NCBI RefSeq assembly: GCF_000622325.1
Contig: NZ_JASE01000005.1
Location: 2,108,001-2,172,000 of the forward strand
From: Sulfitobacter geojensis
Lineage (GTDB): Bacteria > Pseudomonadota > Alphaproteobacteria > Rhodobacterales > Rhodobacteraceae
Length of the DNA stretch: 64,000 nt
Direction: 5' to 3'
In this document: positions 7,931-17,155 of the stretch, piece after piece
How positions within the stretch are numbered: position 1 is the stretch's first letter
Layout of the letters: every line of letters starts with the position of its first letter
Position numbers and translations under genes: made by a program
The notes under the pieces: model-generated
What the model saw: only the letters and a program-made list of their open reading frames with translations
What the model was told of the DNA's origin: nothing
Databases searched by the model: none

Positions 7931-10348
7931 TCAGCCGCGCATCGCTGTTCCCTCAGGGTCAAACAGGGGTGTCGTGATCAACGTTGCAGGGCGCATCTGG
8001 CCGAGGATCTCGATCTCGACTTCCAGCCCCTCGACTGCCCGCCCGCGGGGCACAAACCCCAGCGCCACCGAGGTGCCCGAGAAGTGCGAATACCCGCCCG
8101 AGGTGCAAAACCCGACCACGGCTCCCTCCAGCCAGATCGGTTCGTAGCCTTGCACATCAGCATCCTGCGCTGCGACCTTGAAGGATACCAACTGCCGTTC
8201 GGGCGGCGTCGCGCGTTCGGCTTCAGCGGCTGCGCGTCCGATGAACGCGGTATTTTTCTTGAAGCTGATAAACCGGTCCAATCCCGTTTCCGCCGCGGTA
8301 TAATCCGGTGAAAATTCGGCCATCCACGACCCAAAGAACTTGTCGAGCCGCAACGACATCATCGCGCGCATCCCGAAAGGGGTGATCCCGTGGGGCTGTC
8401 CCGCAGCCCAAAGGTGACCCCAAAGGCTGCGCTGGTCCATCGGATCGCAATAAATCTCAAACCCCAGATCGCCCGTATAGCTGACGCGTTGCACGATGCA
8501 GCTGCTTTGACCAACCGTCATTTCCCAAACATCAAGGAACTTCATGTCGGTGACGTCTGTGCGGGTGCAGGCTTGTAGGACGTCGCGGGCTTTGGGCCCC
8601 GCAATTTGAAATCCCGTCCGCCGGTCAGAGATGTTTTCGACTTCAACACCCTCTTCCAAGTGGCTGAGAAACCAGCGGAAATGATAGGACTGCGATCCAT
8701 AGGATGCGGTCAACTGGAACAGGTCCTCGGCCAGACAGGATATGGTGAAATCACCAATCAGCTTGCCCATTTCAGACAGCATCGGCGTCAGCGACAGCCG
8801 CCCCTTTGCGGGCACACGCCCTGCCATGATCCGGTCGAGCCAGCTGCGGGCATTGGGGCCCTTCACCAGAAATTTGCCAAAGTTCTGCACTTCGTTGATG
8901 CCGACGCCATTGCGCACCGCTTTGACCTCGCGGTCGGTCGCGTCAAAGGCATCCGAGCGCCGGAACGATGGCGTTTCAAATGTGGGCTCGTCCCCCGTGG
9001 CAAAGTAATTCGCAACTTCAAGGCCGAATTGCTGGCCCCAAACCGCACCGAGATCCGTGAAAATATCGTACATCGGCGTTGTGCGATGGGGCCGCGCAGC
9101 GGGCAGTTCTTCGTTAGGGTAGGAGACTGAAAACCGTTTTTGGTAATTCTCGATCACCTTTGGCAGCGTATACCCCGGTGTGATCCAATCACCGAAACGC
9201 GCCACATCCATCGCCATAACGTCGCGCTCCGGTTCGCCCTCGATCATCCATTGCGCAAGGGTCAGGCCGACGCCGCCGCCTTGGGAGAAACCGGCCATCA
9301 CGCCGCACGCGGACCAATAATTGCGCATGCCCGGCACAGGACCAACAAGCGGATTGCCATCGGGTGCAAAGGTGAATGGCCCGTGGATCACATTTTTTAC
9401 CCCCGCGCGTTCCAGATCGGGAAAGCGTTTGTAGGCAAAGGCGATGCTGTCCTCGATCTTGTCAAAATCATCTTGCAGAAGGTCCTGACCAAAGGACCAG
9501 GACGTGCCATCAACCGCCCAAGGGCGACAGGTTTGTTCGTAAAAACCGATACATAGCCCCTTGCCCTCCTGGCGCAGGTAGGATTCCCCCGCAGGGTCCA
9601 TCACATGGGGATGCTCGATGCCGTCTTTCATCATCTCGACGATCATCGGCACGTCTTCGGTTACCAGATACTGATGTTCCATCGGATGTAGCGGGAAATA
9701 AACGCCGGCCATCGCGCCAACTTCACGCGCCCACAAGCCACCGGCATTTACGATATGTTCCGCGTGGATATTGCCCTTGTCGGTGATCACATCCCACGTG
9801 CCATCCGCGCGCTGGTTCGTCTCTTGCACCATGCAGTGGGTTTCGATGGTCGCGCCGCCCATTTTGGCCGCGCGGGCATAGGCATGGGTGGTGCCGGAGG
9901 GATCAAGATGCCCGTCAAGCGGATCATAAAGCCCGCCGATGATGCCGTCGATGTTTGTGACGGGGGCGATTTTCCTGATCTCTTCGGGGCTGACAATTTC
10001 CGTGTCCAACCCCATAAACCGGTGTTTGGCACGTTCCGCCAGTAGCATGTCGAACCGGTCCTGATTATCAGCCAAGGTTACACCGCCTACGTGATGCAAC
10101 CCGCAGGACATGCCGGTGATTTCTTCTAACTCCTTGTAAAGACGAATGGTATAGCCCTGAAGTGCCGCCATATTGGTGTCGCCGTTCAAGGTGTGAAACC
10201 CGCCCGCCGCATGCCATGTCGACCCCGAAGTCAACTCGGAACGTTCAACCAACATCACATCCGACCAGCCCAGTTTGGTCAGGTGATACAAAACCGAAGC
10301 GCCGACGACGCCGCCGCCAATGATCAGAACGCGGGTGGATGTTTGCAT
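7931..10348 (-). CDS. FAD-dependent dehydrogenase/aminomethyltransferase fusion (dimethylglycine/sarcosine dehydrogenase type)
   Basis: An 805-aa protein. An N-terminal DAO-type FAD domain has the dinucleotide fold GGGVVG at residues 11-16 and the STWHAAG motif, in which His46 is the usual covalent FAD attachment site. The C-terminal half is a GcvT-like folate-binding module (SPDYTAAETGLDRF near residue 705). Family members oxidise N-methylated glycines and pass the C1 unit to tetrahydrofolate; the exact substrate cannot be read. GGAG lies upstream of the ATG. A paralogue is transcribed divergently from 10503, and the shared promoter space is about 155 bases. Confidence 0.87.
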   Translation of the reverse strand: MQTSTRVLIIGGGVVGASVLYHLTKLGWSDVMLVERSELTSGSTWHAAGGFHTLNGDTNMAALQGYTIRLYKELEEITGMSCGLHHVGGVTLADNQDRFDMLLAERAKHRFMGLDTEIVSPEEIRKIAPVTNIDGIIGGLYDPLDGHLDPSGTTHAYARAAKMGGATIETHCMVQETNQRADGTWDVITDKGNIHAEHIVNAGGLWAREVGAMAGVYFPLHPMEHQYLVTEDVPMIVEMMKDGIEHPHVMDPAGESYLRQEGKGLCIGFYEQTCRPWAVDGTSWSFGQDLLQDDFDKIEDSIAFAYKRFPDLERAGVKNVIHGPFTFAPDGNPLVGPVPGMRNYWSACGVMAGFSQGGGVGLTLAQWMIEGEPERDVMAMDVARFGDWITPGYTLPKVIENYQKRFSVSYPNEELPAARPHRTTPMYDIFTDLGAVWGQQFGLEVANYFATGDEPTFETPSFRRSDAFDATDREVKAVRNGVGINEVQNFGKFLVKGPNARSWLDRIMAGRVPAKGRLSLTPMLSEMGKLIGDFTISCLAEDLFQLTASYGSQSYHFRWFLSHLEEGVEVENISDRRTGFQIAGPKARDVLQACTRTDVTDMKFLDVWEMTVGQSSCIVQRVSYTGDLGFEIYCDPMDQRSLWGHLWAAGQPHGITPFGMRAMMSLRLDKFFGSWMAEFSPDYTAAETGLDRFISFKKNTAFIGRAAAEAERATPPERQLVSFKVAAQDADVQGYEPIWLEGAVVGFCTSGGYSHFSGTSVALGFVPRGRAVEGLEVEIEILGQMRPATLITTPLFDPEGTAMRG

Positions 10349-10502
10349 GTCGGGACTCCGATGTTGTTCGGACCAAGCGTGAAAGCTGGCGAAGACGGTC
10401 GCATGTAGTTTTCCGACAGAAGATGTCGTGAACCGGCAATCGGATGAAAATGGCTGGGGTCAAATGGTGGGGCAAGCAATCGAAATGTCAGGACCCTGCA
10501 CC

Positions 10503-12926
10503 ATGCGCACCCATGCCCAAGCTGTCGTGATCGGAGGCGGCGTGATCGGCTGTTCGATCCTGTACCACCTTACCAAATTGGGCTGGCGCGATGTGGTCCT
10601 GCTGGAGCGCGACGAGTTGACCAGCGGGTCAACCTGGCATGCGGCGGCCAATATTCACGGGCTGCATGACAATAACAACATCACCCGCATCCAGAATTAC
10701 ACGATGGATTTGTATAATAGGCTTGAGGCCGAGACAGGCCAGTCCTGCGGCGTGTTCCAGCCCGGCAGCCTGTATCTGGCCCAGACCGAGGCGCGCGAAC
10801 ACCAACTGCGATTGCAGGCCGCAAAGGCGAAATATTACGACATGCCGTTTCGTGAAGTATCGCGTGAAGAGGCAGAGGCGCTGCACCCGTTGGTCAACTA
10901 TGACGGCATCCGGTGCATCATGTTTGAAGAGAACGGCGGCAATGTTGACCCCTCTGGTGTGACCAATGCCTATGCAGCGGGCGCACGCCAGAACGGGGCA
11001 GAGATCATCCGGTTCTGTCCGGTGACAGGGACCGAACAACAGGCCGATGGCAGCTGGATCGTGCGCACCCAAAAAGGGGATATCGCGACCCAGTGGATCG
11101 TGAATGCTGCCGGTCTGTGGGGGCGCGAAGTGGCGGCACTGGCAGGGGTGACCCTGCCGCTACAGCCGACAGAACATCAGTATTTTGTGACCGAAACCAT
11201 TGCGGAAATTGACGGGTTGGACCGGCGGTTGCCCTCGGTGGCGGATCGGGATGGCGAATATTACCTGCGTCAGGAAGGCAAGGGATTGCTCGTCGGAGCC
11301 TATGAAAAAGACATGCGGTTCTGGGCCGAAGGCGGCACGCCGCAGGGGTTTGGACATGAATTGTTCGCGGATGATCTGGAGCGGATCGAAGATAACATGA
11401 TGCGCGCCATCGAACGTGTGCCGGCGGTTGGGACAGCTGGGATCAAGCGGGTGATCAACGGGCCGATGATTTGGTCCCCTGACAGTAACGTGTTGTTTGG
11501 TCCGCTGCCGGAGCTGTCCAATTACTTCTGTTGTAACGGTATTATTCCGGGATTCTCGCAATCTGGCGGTATGGGGTTGCTTGCTGCGGACTGGATTGTG
11601 ACCGGCGAAAGCCGCTATGATATGTTTGCATGGGACGTGGCGCGGTTCGGGGATTGGGCGGATGCGGCGTTCACCAAGGCGCGGGTGGGCGATCAATATG
11701 CCAACCGGTTCAAGATCCATTTTCCGAACGAAGAACGCAGCGCAGGCAGGCCGATGCGCAAACGCCCGGCCTATGACGCCCAGCGCGATCTGGGCGCGGT
11801 TTTCGGCCTGAACTACGGCTGGGAACATCCACTGTATTACGGCCAACCCCCCGGTTCGCAAGATGTTACCGAAGGATTCACCCGCCAAGGGTGGTGGGAT
11901 CAGGTGGGCCGCGAATGTCGCATGTTGCGCGAACACGCAGGGATTATCGACATCTCCAACTTTGCAAAATACCGCTGTGCGGGGGCGGGTGCCGAAGGGT
12001 GGCTAAACGCAGTGTTTGCCAACAGAATGCCGAAAGTTGTTGGCCGGTCGTGTTTGACGCCGTTAATCGGCACGCGCGGCGGGATTGCCGGGGATTTCAC
12101 GGTCACGCGTACCGGCGAAGAAGAATTCTGGGTCATTGGCTCCGGCATGGCAGAGCGTTATCACCAGCGGTTTTTTAGCCAAGTGCCGTTGCCTGAGGGA
12201 ACCCTTTTTGAAAGCCGGACCGAGACGATGTGCGGGTTTAACGTTGCGGGACCAAAATCGCGCGAGTTGTTGCAACGGATGACAAATACCTCGCTGGCGA
12301 CTGCTGACTTTGGCTTTATGCGATCTGGCTGGATCGAGTTGGCAGGCGTGCGGTGTCTGGCCTTACGGGTCAGTTTCACTGGCGATCTTGGGTGGGAATT
12401 ACACTGTGCGGTCGAAGATCAGGCGCAGCTTTTTTCAGCACTTATCGCGCAAGCTGGGCCTTTCGGTGCTGGACCCGTCGGATCGCGCGCACTGATGTCG
12501 CTGCGGATCGAAAAAGGGTACGGTTCATGGAGCCGTGAATATTCGCCCGAATACTGGCCGCAAGAGGTCGGGTTGGACCGGTTGTGCAAGATGGACAAGG
12601 ATTTCCTCAACAAGGCAGCCGTTGCGGAAACGCTGGCGAAACCTGCGCGGGAGCATCTTGTGGTGTTGGCGTTGGACGCGGCACAAACCGATGCCAGCAA
12701 CGCGGATGCCTCAGGCGGAGAACCGGTTTTCAAAGATGGTGCCGGCATTGGGCGTGTGACTTCAGGGGCTTACGGATATGCGGTGGGGCAGTCGCTGGCC
12801 CTGGCTTTTGTTAAAAATGTGCAGGCGGGGGATAGCGTGGATGTTATGCTGTTGGGACGGGCCCATCGGGCAACCGTTCTTGCTGAACCGCCGTTCGACC
12901 CAGAAGGTATCAAATTGCGTGGTTAA
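10503..12926 (+). CDS. FAD-dependent dehydrogenase/aminomethyltransferase fusion, divergent paralogue
   Basis: An 807-aa protein with the same architecture as its divergent neighbour: Rossmann GGGVIG at 11-16, STWHAAA with candidate covalent-FAD His46, and a C-terminal GcvT module (SPEYWPQEVGLDRL). Where the neighbour has WHAAGG, this one has WHAAAN, so active sites and substrates probably differ. The frame is open from 10428, but 10503 is preferred: AGGA at 10490-10493 gives good spacing, and the N-terminus then aligns residue for residue with the paralogue. Likely role: methylamine, glycine-betaine or sarcosine-type catabolism. Confidence 0.85.
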   Translation: MRTHAQAVVIGGGVIGCSILYHLTKLGWRDVVLLERDELTSGSTWHAAANIHGLHDNNNITRIQNYTMDLYNRLEAETGQSCGVFQPGSLYLAQTEAREHQLRLQAAKAKYYDMPFREVSREEAEALHPLVNYDGIRCIMFEENGGNVDPSGVTNAYAAGARQNGAEIIRFCPVTGTEQQADGSWIVRTQKGDIATQWIVNAAGLWGREVAALAGVTLPLQPTEHQYFVTETIAEIDGLDRRLPSVADRDGEYYLRQEGKGLLVGAYEKDMRFWAEGGTPQGFGHELFADDLERIEDNMMRAIERVPAVGTAGIKRVINGPMIWSPDSNVLFGPLPELSNYFCCNGIIPGFSQSGGMGLLAADWIVTGESRYDMFAWDVARFGDWADAAFTKARVGDQYANRFKIHFPNEERSAGRPMRKRPAYDAQRDLGAVFGLNYGWEHPLYYGQPPGSQDVTEGFTRQGWWDQVGRECRMLREHAGIIDISNFAKYRCAGAGAEGWLNAVFANRMPKVVGRSCLTPLIGTRGGIAGDFTVTRTGEEEFWVIGSGMAERYHQRFFSQVPLPEGTLFESRTETMCGFNVAGPKSRELLQRMTNTSLATADFGFMRSGWIELAGVRCLALRVSFTGDLGWELHCAVEDQAQLFSALIAQAGPFGAGPVGSRALMSLRIEKGYGSWSREYSPEYWPQEVGLDRLCKMDKDFLNKAAVAETLAKPAREHLVVLALDAAQTDASNADASGGEPVFKDGAGIGRVTSGAYGYAVGQSLALAFVKNVQAGDSVDVMLLGRAHRATVLAEPPFDPEGIKLRG

Positions 12927-12947
12927 CCGCGCTCACGGATTTGGCAC

Positions 12948-13904
12948 CTAACCGGTCCCGACATAATAGCCATCCAGCATCTTCAGGTTCAACAACTTCA
13001 GATCATATCGGACCGGTCCAATCGAGGTTGCCAGTATCTGTTTCAGCTTTTTGCGCGTGAGCGGGGTTGAAAACAACAGGCGGTAAACATCGGTGGATTC
13101 CATGAGTGTTTTCGCGTTCTGGGTCTGGCCGTCGATCACGACATTCAGATAGGTGCCGCGCGAGATGTCCGGTAAATCCTGAGCGTCATAAATGGGGCTG
13201 AGGAACACCTGACACCCGAGTTTGCCAATGACTGTGATGCGCCCGTCAAACCGATCTCCCATGACATCCAGCGTCACGGGAACGTCACAGACCGACCGCC
13301 CGCGATACACGATCCGCAGTGCCATCACCGTGTAATGCCCCGCGACGGCGAATAACAGCGCGAGAACAAGCCAGATCACAACATAGCCTAACACCCGCAA
13401 CTGATCACGGTGTCTTTCAATTTCTGCGTTGATGTCCCTGATCCAGCCTGAGCGCTGCTGCCAAGATCCTGACCGGGTGCCGAGCGTCGATTGCCCGCCC
13501 CCCTGTTGTCCGCCACCAATCACTGCCAATGAAGACCTGTCGCTGCAAACTTTTGAAACGATGCTGGAGGCTTGTGCGAGATCATCAGAGAATGTCAGCG
13601 GAAGAGTGCCGGGCATTTCAGGACGGTGCGTAATGAACTTCATCACAGTCAGGAAATGCCGCAACGACCCAAATTTATTGCCCTGACCGGACTGGCGCAA
13701 CACGGCAAGCAGCGCATCGTTATCCAGTTCACTGATCAAGTTATTAATCTGAATAAGGGTGGGTTTGTCTGCCTGCGTGCCATTGGCAAAGCCGTGTTGC
13801 ACAAGCTCCACCACAGACAAGAGGCGATCACAATCAGCGAGAGCGGCAATACCGGAGCAGAGCCAGAGCAAACATACAGCTGTTAAGGTTCGAAACCTGC
13901 ACAT
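12948..13904 (-). CDS. Conserved-looking membrane protein of unknown function
   Basis: About 318 aa. It has an N-terminal signal peptide ending near GIAALADC, a Gly/Gln/Ser-rich stretch around residues 140-160, one transmembrane segment near 170-195 (VVIWLVLALLFAVAGHY), and a C-terminal domain of about 110 residues. That domain contains DRFDGRITVIGKLGCQVFL, which vaguely recalls PilZ but is not convincing. ATG 13904 is preferred because AAGG lies five bases upstream; a GTG six bases earlier is the alternative. It converges on the dehydrogenase gene. I do not recognise the family. Confidence 0.65.
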   Translation of the reverse strand: MCRFRTLTAVCLLWLCSGIAALADCDRLLSVVELVQHGFANGTQADKPTLIQINNLISELDNDALLAVLRQSGQGNKFGSLRHFLTVMKFITHRPEMPGTLPLTFSDDLAQASSIVSKVCSDRSSLAVIGGGQQGGGQSTLGTRSGSWQQRSGWIRDINAEIERHRDQLRVLGYVVIWLVLALLFAVAGHYTVMALRIVYRGRSVCDVPVTLDVMGDRFDGRITVIGKLGCQVFLSPIYDAQDLPDISRGTYLNVVIDGQTQNAKTLMESTDVYRLLFSTPLTRKKLKQILATSIGPVRYDLKLLNLKMLDGYYVGTG

Positions 13905-14002
13905 ACACACCTTGGGACCGTCGAAAATGCGGCTTTAGGCAGGTATGCTTGATGAACCTTAACGGTGGGTTACGGATGGTGCCCCTGACGCGACGGCGCA
14001 GT

Positions 14003-15325
14003 TTAAAGCGGACGGATTTTCAGCTGTGTGATCCGGTTGCCATCGCGCGCAGTGACCTCGAAACGGAAGCCATGAAAGCTAAAGACCTGGCCGGCTGTCG
14101 GGATCATTTGGGCTTCGTGAATGACAAGGCCTGCTAAGGTGTTGGCTTCTTCATCGGGCAGGGACCAATCCGTCGCACGGTTCAAATCGCGGATCGTCAT
14201 GGCACCGTCCACGTAATAATGACCGTCTTCGCCGGGCGACAGTTGCTGGTCAGCGTCGGGATCGAACTCATCGGTGATCTCGCCGACAATTTCTTCAAGG
14301 ATGTCTTCAAGCGTAATCAATCCCTGAAGCGATCCGTATTCATCCACCACCAGCGCAAAATGCGTGCGCCGGCGCAGGAACTGGCGCATCTGTTCATCCA
14401 GGGTCGATGTATCCGGCACGAAATAGGGTTTCATCGCCACAGAAGAAACATCGAACTTCTTGAGCGCAGAGGCGTCGCCGTCCGGCCCGCCAATAAGTTT
14501 ATACATGGCGCGCAACAGGTCTTTGGCATGGATCACCCCGATGATGTTTTCTGGGTCGTCGCGAAACACCGGCAGACGGGTGTGGTTGGATTGCAGGCAT
14601 TGATCCAGAATATCGGAAGGATCGGCATCCGCGTCGATCATCTCGATGCCGGAACGGTGCAGCATGATTTCTTCGACCGCGCGTTCCGCCAGATCAAGCG
14701 CGCCAAGGATGCGGTCGCGGTCTTCCTTTTCCACCACCCCTTCGGAGTGGCCCAGTTGCAAGGCCCCGACGATTTCCTCGCGTACGGCCAGAATGTTGCT
14801 GTCAGGGTCCACCGTAACCCCCATGATGCTGAGAATACCGCGCACCAAAAGGCGCACAGCGGTCACGATGGGGGAAAAGATGCGCACCACGATAGAAATC
14901 GGCCCAGACACCAGCGCAGCGGCCCGTTCGGAATTGGTAATCGCATAGGTTTTCGGCAGGACTTCGGCAAAGACCAGCACAAGAAGGGTCATCGCAAGGG
15001 TCGCATAGGCCACGCCGCTTTCCCCGAACAGGCGCAGGAACAATGTGGTTGCCAGCGATGTCGCAAGGATGTTCACAAGGTTGTTGCCCAACAACACCGA
15101 CCCGATCAGGCGTTCGTTGTCTTCTGTGATCCTTAGGGCGCGTTCGGCACCTCTTGATCCCTTGTCGGCCTGTGTGCGCAATTTGCCGCGCGACGCGGCA
15201 GTTAGCGCTGTTTCGGAACCCGAGAAAAAGCCAGACAGGATCAACAGCAAAAAGATGACGCCGGCGCTGAACCAGAATGCGCCGTCAATCAGCGTGGTTT
15301 CAAGGAGCGCGGAAGAGGGTTCCAT
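14003..15325 (-). CDS. CNNM/HlyC/CorC family transporter with CBS domains
   Basis: About 440 aa. The N-terminal DUF21/CNNM membrane domain has four hydrophobic segments and the family motif SGFFSGSETALTAASR. A CBS pair follows (about 205-330, with HTRLPVFRDDPENIIGVIHAKDLL), then a C-terminal CorC_HlyC domain. The family is linked to Mg2+/Co2+ efflux or homeostasis. The start is uncertain: ATG 15325 matches the family's usual N-terminus, but ATG 15397 is in frame, and neither has a clear ribosome site. Divergent from the phosphoesterase-fold gene at 15414. Confidence 0.82.
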   Translation of the reverse strand: MEPSSALLETTLIDGAFWFSAGVIFLLLILSGFFSGSETALTAASRGKLRTQADKGSRGAERALRITEDNERLIGSVLLGNNLVNILATSLATTLFLRLFGESGVAYATLAMTLLVLVFAEVLPKTYAITNSERAAALVSGPISIVVRIFSPIVTAVRLLVRGILSIMGVTVDPDSNILAVREEIVGALQLGHSEGVVEKEDRDRILGALDLAERAVEEIMLHRSGIEMIDADADPSDILDQCLQSNHTRLPVFRDDPENIIGVIHAKDLLRAMYKLIGGPDGDASALKKFDVSSVAMKPYFVPDTSTLDEQMRQFLRRRTHFALVVDEYGSLQGLITLEDILEEIVGEITDEFDPDADQQLSPGEDGHYYVDGAMTIRDLNRATDWSLPDEEANTLAGLVIHEAQMIPTAGQVFSFHGFRFEVTARDGNRITQLKIRPL

Positions 15326-15413
15326 TCGTGATGATGTCCATGTGATAAGGTCTTTGGCTGTTATGGGGCCGCAGGGCGCTGCGTTCAAGAGCGCCATTTA
15401 CCGGAGGCATATC

Positions 15414-16241
15414 ATGGCGGGGATCAGACATTTGGATTTGGGTGTTCTCGACGGCCCTTTGGTGCTGTTCGGCGGGCCCTATTCCAATGCGCAAGCTTTG
15501 GCCGCATTGATCAGAGCAGCGCAGGATATCGGGGTACAAAGCGGCCAGATGATCTGTACCGGTGATGTGGTGGCCTATTGCGGCGCGCCAGCGCGCAGCG
15601 TGGCGCAGATGCGTGCCTTGGGCTGTGCGGTCGTGGCGGGCAATTGTGAAATCCAGCTGGGCACCGGCGCAGCGGACTGCGGCTGCGGTTTCGAAGATGG
15701 CAGCGCCTGCGATCTATTAAGCGTGGGGTGGTACGGGTTTGCATCGGGTGTCTTGAACGTGGCAGATAAGGCGTGGATGGCGGACCTGCCGGATGTGATC
15801 AGTTTCCAACATCAGGGTGCGCGATATGCGGTGATCCACGGCGGTTTGACCGATGTGGCGCGGTTTATCTGGCCGACAAGCGGGGCGGAGGTTTTTGCGC
15901 AGGAATGGGCTGCCGTCGAACAGGCGATTGGACCGGTGGATCACATCATTGCAGGTCATGCCGGTGTGCCCTTTGTCACGCCCACGCCACAAGGGCGCTG
16001 GATCAACGCCGGCGTAATAGGGATGCCGCCCCATGACGGGCAGCAGGACACACGGTTTGCAGTGCTTCAAGGCGGTGAGGTTCGGATCGAAAACCTAGCT
16101 TATGACGCGCAAGGGGCCGCAGACGATATGGCGCAGGCCGGTCTGCCGCAGGGGTATCGCGACGGTCTGCTCAGCGGCTATTGGCCGTCCGAAGACGTGT
16201 TGCCTGAAGATTTGCGTGTGCCGCCCTCGGCCAGAGGATGA
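15414..16241 (+). CDS. Metallophosphoesterase-fold protein with altered metal-binding motifs
   Basis: A 275-aa protein of the calcineurin-like phosphoesterase fold. TGDVVAY (Asp51), GNCE (77-80), VIHGG and GHAG are recognisable as motifs II-V. Motif I, normally DxHGN, reads GGPYSN (20-25), and the GNH(D/E) motif has Cys78 in place of the catalytic His. Several canonical metal ligands are therefore missing, and the activity may be changed or lost. GGAGG at 15403-15407 fixes the start, shortening the open frame by 123 codons. Its 3' end overlaps the convergent xerD by 64 bases. Confidence 0.75.
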   Translation: MAGIRHLDLGVLDGPLVLFGGPYSNAQALAALIRAAQDIGVQSGQMICTGDVVAYCGAPARSVAQMRALGCAVVAGNCEIQLGTGAADCGCGFEDGSACDLLSVGWYGFASGVLNVADKAWMADLPDVISFQHQGARYAVIHGGLTDVARFIWPTSGAEVFAQEWAAVEQAIGPVDHIIAGHAGVPFVTPTPQGRWINAGVIGMPPHDGQQDTRFAVLQGGEVRIENLAYDAQGAADDMAQAGLPQGYRDGLLSGYWPSEDVLPEDLRVPPSARG

Positions 16242-17152
16242 CGTTCCAGCACCAGTTCTGACAGGCGTTCCTCAAGCACATGGGTATAAATCTCGGTGGT
16301 GGCGATATCGGCGTGGCCCAGCATTGTCTGGATCGCCCGAAGATCGGCCCCGTTGGCCAGCAGATGCGTGGCAAATGCGTGGCGCAGGGTATGGGGCGTG
16401 ACCTTGGCCGGATCGACGCCGGCGGCAACCGCAAATTCCTTGATCAACAGATAAAACCGGTGGCGGGTAAGGTAACCGGACTTGCCCCGTGACGGAAACA
16501 GGAACCGCGAGGCGGGTTTGCGTTTCAGCCGGTCCTCCTCGTCCTGCACATCACGATCCACCAGCCATGCGGCAAGGGCCATGCGGGCAGGGGGGGACAG
16601 CGGCACCATCCGTTCCTTGCCGCCTTTGCCCATGATCAACAACAGGCGCGGATCGCCGCGTGTGGCCGAAATCGGCAGGCCGACCAGTTCGGTCACCCGC
16701 ATACCGGTGGCGTAAAGCAGTTCCATCAGACAGGTGTTGCGCAAGCGGTCCCGTGGGCTGCGCCCTGACGCACGGGCGGCGTCCAGCAGGCGGTCAACCT
16801 CTTCCTCCGTCAGAATTTTGGGCAGGCGTTTGTCCTGACCGGGACCGGAAATCTGGATGGCGGGGTTTTCGCTGCGTAAACCTTCCTCAAAAGCAAAGCG
16901 ATAAAGCTGTTTGATCGCTGACAAGCGCCGCGCGCGGGTGGATTTGGCAAGCCCCTGTGCGTCGCAAAAAACCAGATAGCTTTCCACGTCGTCGCGGCTT
17001 GCACTGGCAAAGTCCAGCGATTTACGAGCCAGAAAGGTATCGAAATCCTTTAGGTCGCGGCCATAGGCCAGCTGCGTGTTGGTCGCGGCGCCCAATTCGG
17101 CTGCCTGCGCTTCAAGAAAGGTGGAAATCCAGTGAAATGTCGCGCTTTGCAT
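16178..17152 (-). CDS. xerD: Site-specific tyrosine recombinase XerD
   Basis: A 324-aa tyrosine recombinase that resolves chromosome dimers at dif with XerC and FtsK. All catalytic residues are visible: Arg152 (TGMRVTEL), Lys176 (GKGGKE), His254/Arg257 (HTLRHAF), His280 (LGHADI) and nucleophile Tyr289 (EIYTH). The N-terminal SAM-like DNA-binding domain covers about 1-105. It begins 3 bases after the stop of the exported protein gene (17156-18712), so the two are probably co-transcribed. XerC-like function cannot be wholly excluded, but the length and N-terminus fit XerD. Confidence 0.9.
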   Translation of the reverse strand: MQSATFHWISTFLEAQAAELGAATNTQLAYGRDLKDFDTFLARKSLDFASASRDDVESYLVFCDAQGLAKSTRARRLSAIKQLYRFAFEEGLRSENPAIQISGPGQDKRLPKILTEEEVDRLLDAARASGRSPRDRLRNTCLMELLYATGMRVTELVGLPISATRGDPRLLLIMGKGGKERMVPLSPPARMALAAWLVDRDVQDEEDRLKRKPASRFLFPSRGKSGYLTRHRFYLLIKEFAVAAGVDPAKVTPHTLRHAFATHLLANGADLRAIQTMLGHADIATTEIYTHVLEERLSELVLERHPLAEGGTRKSSGNTSSDGQ

Positions 17153-17155
17153 CTG

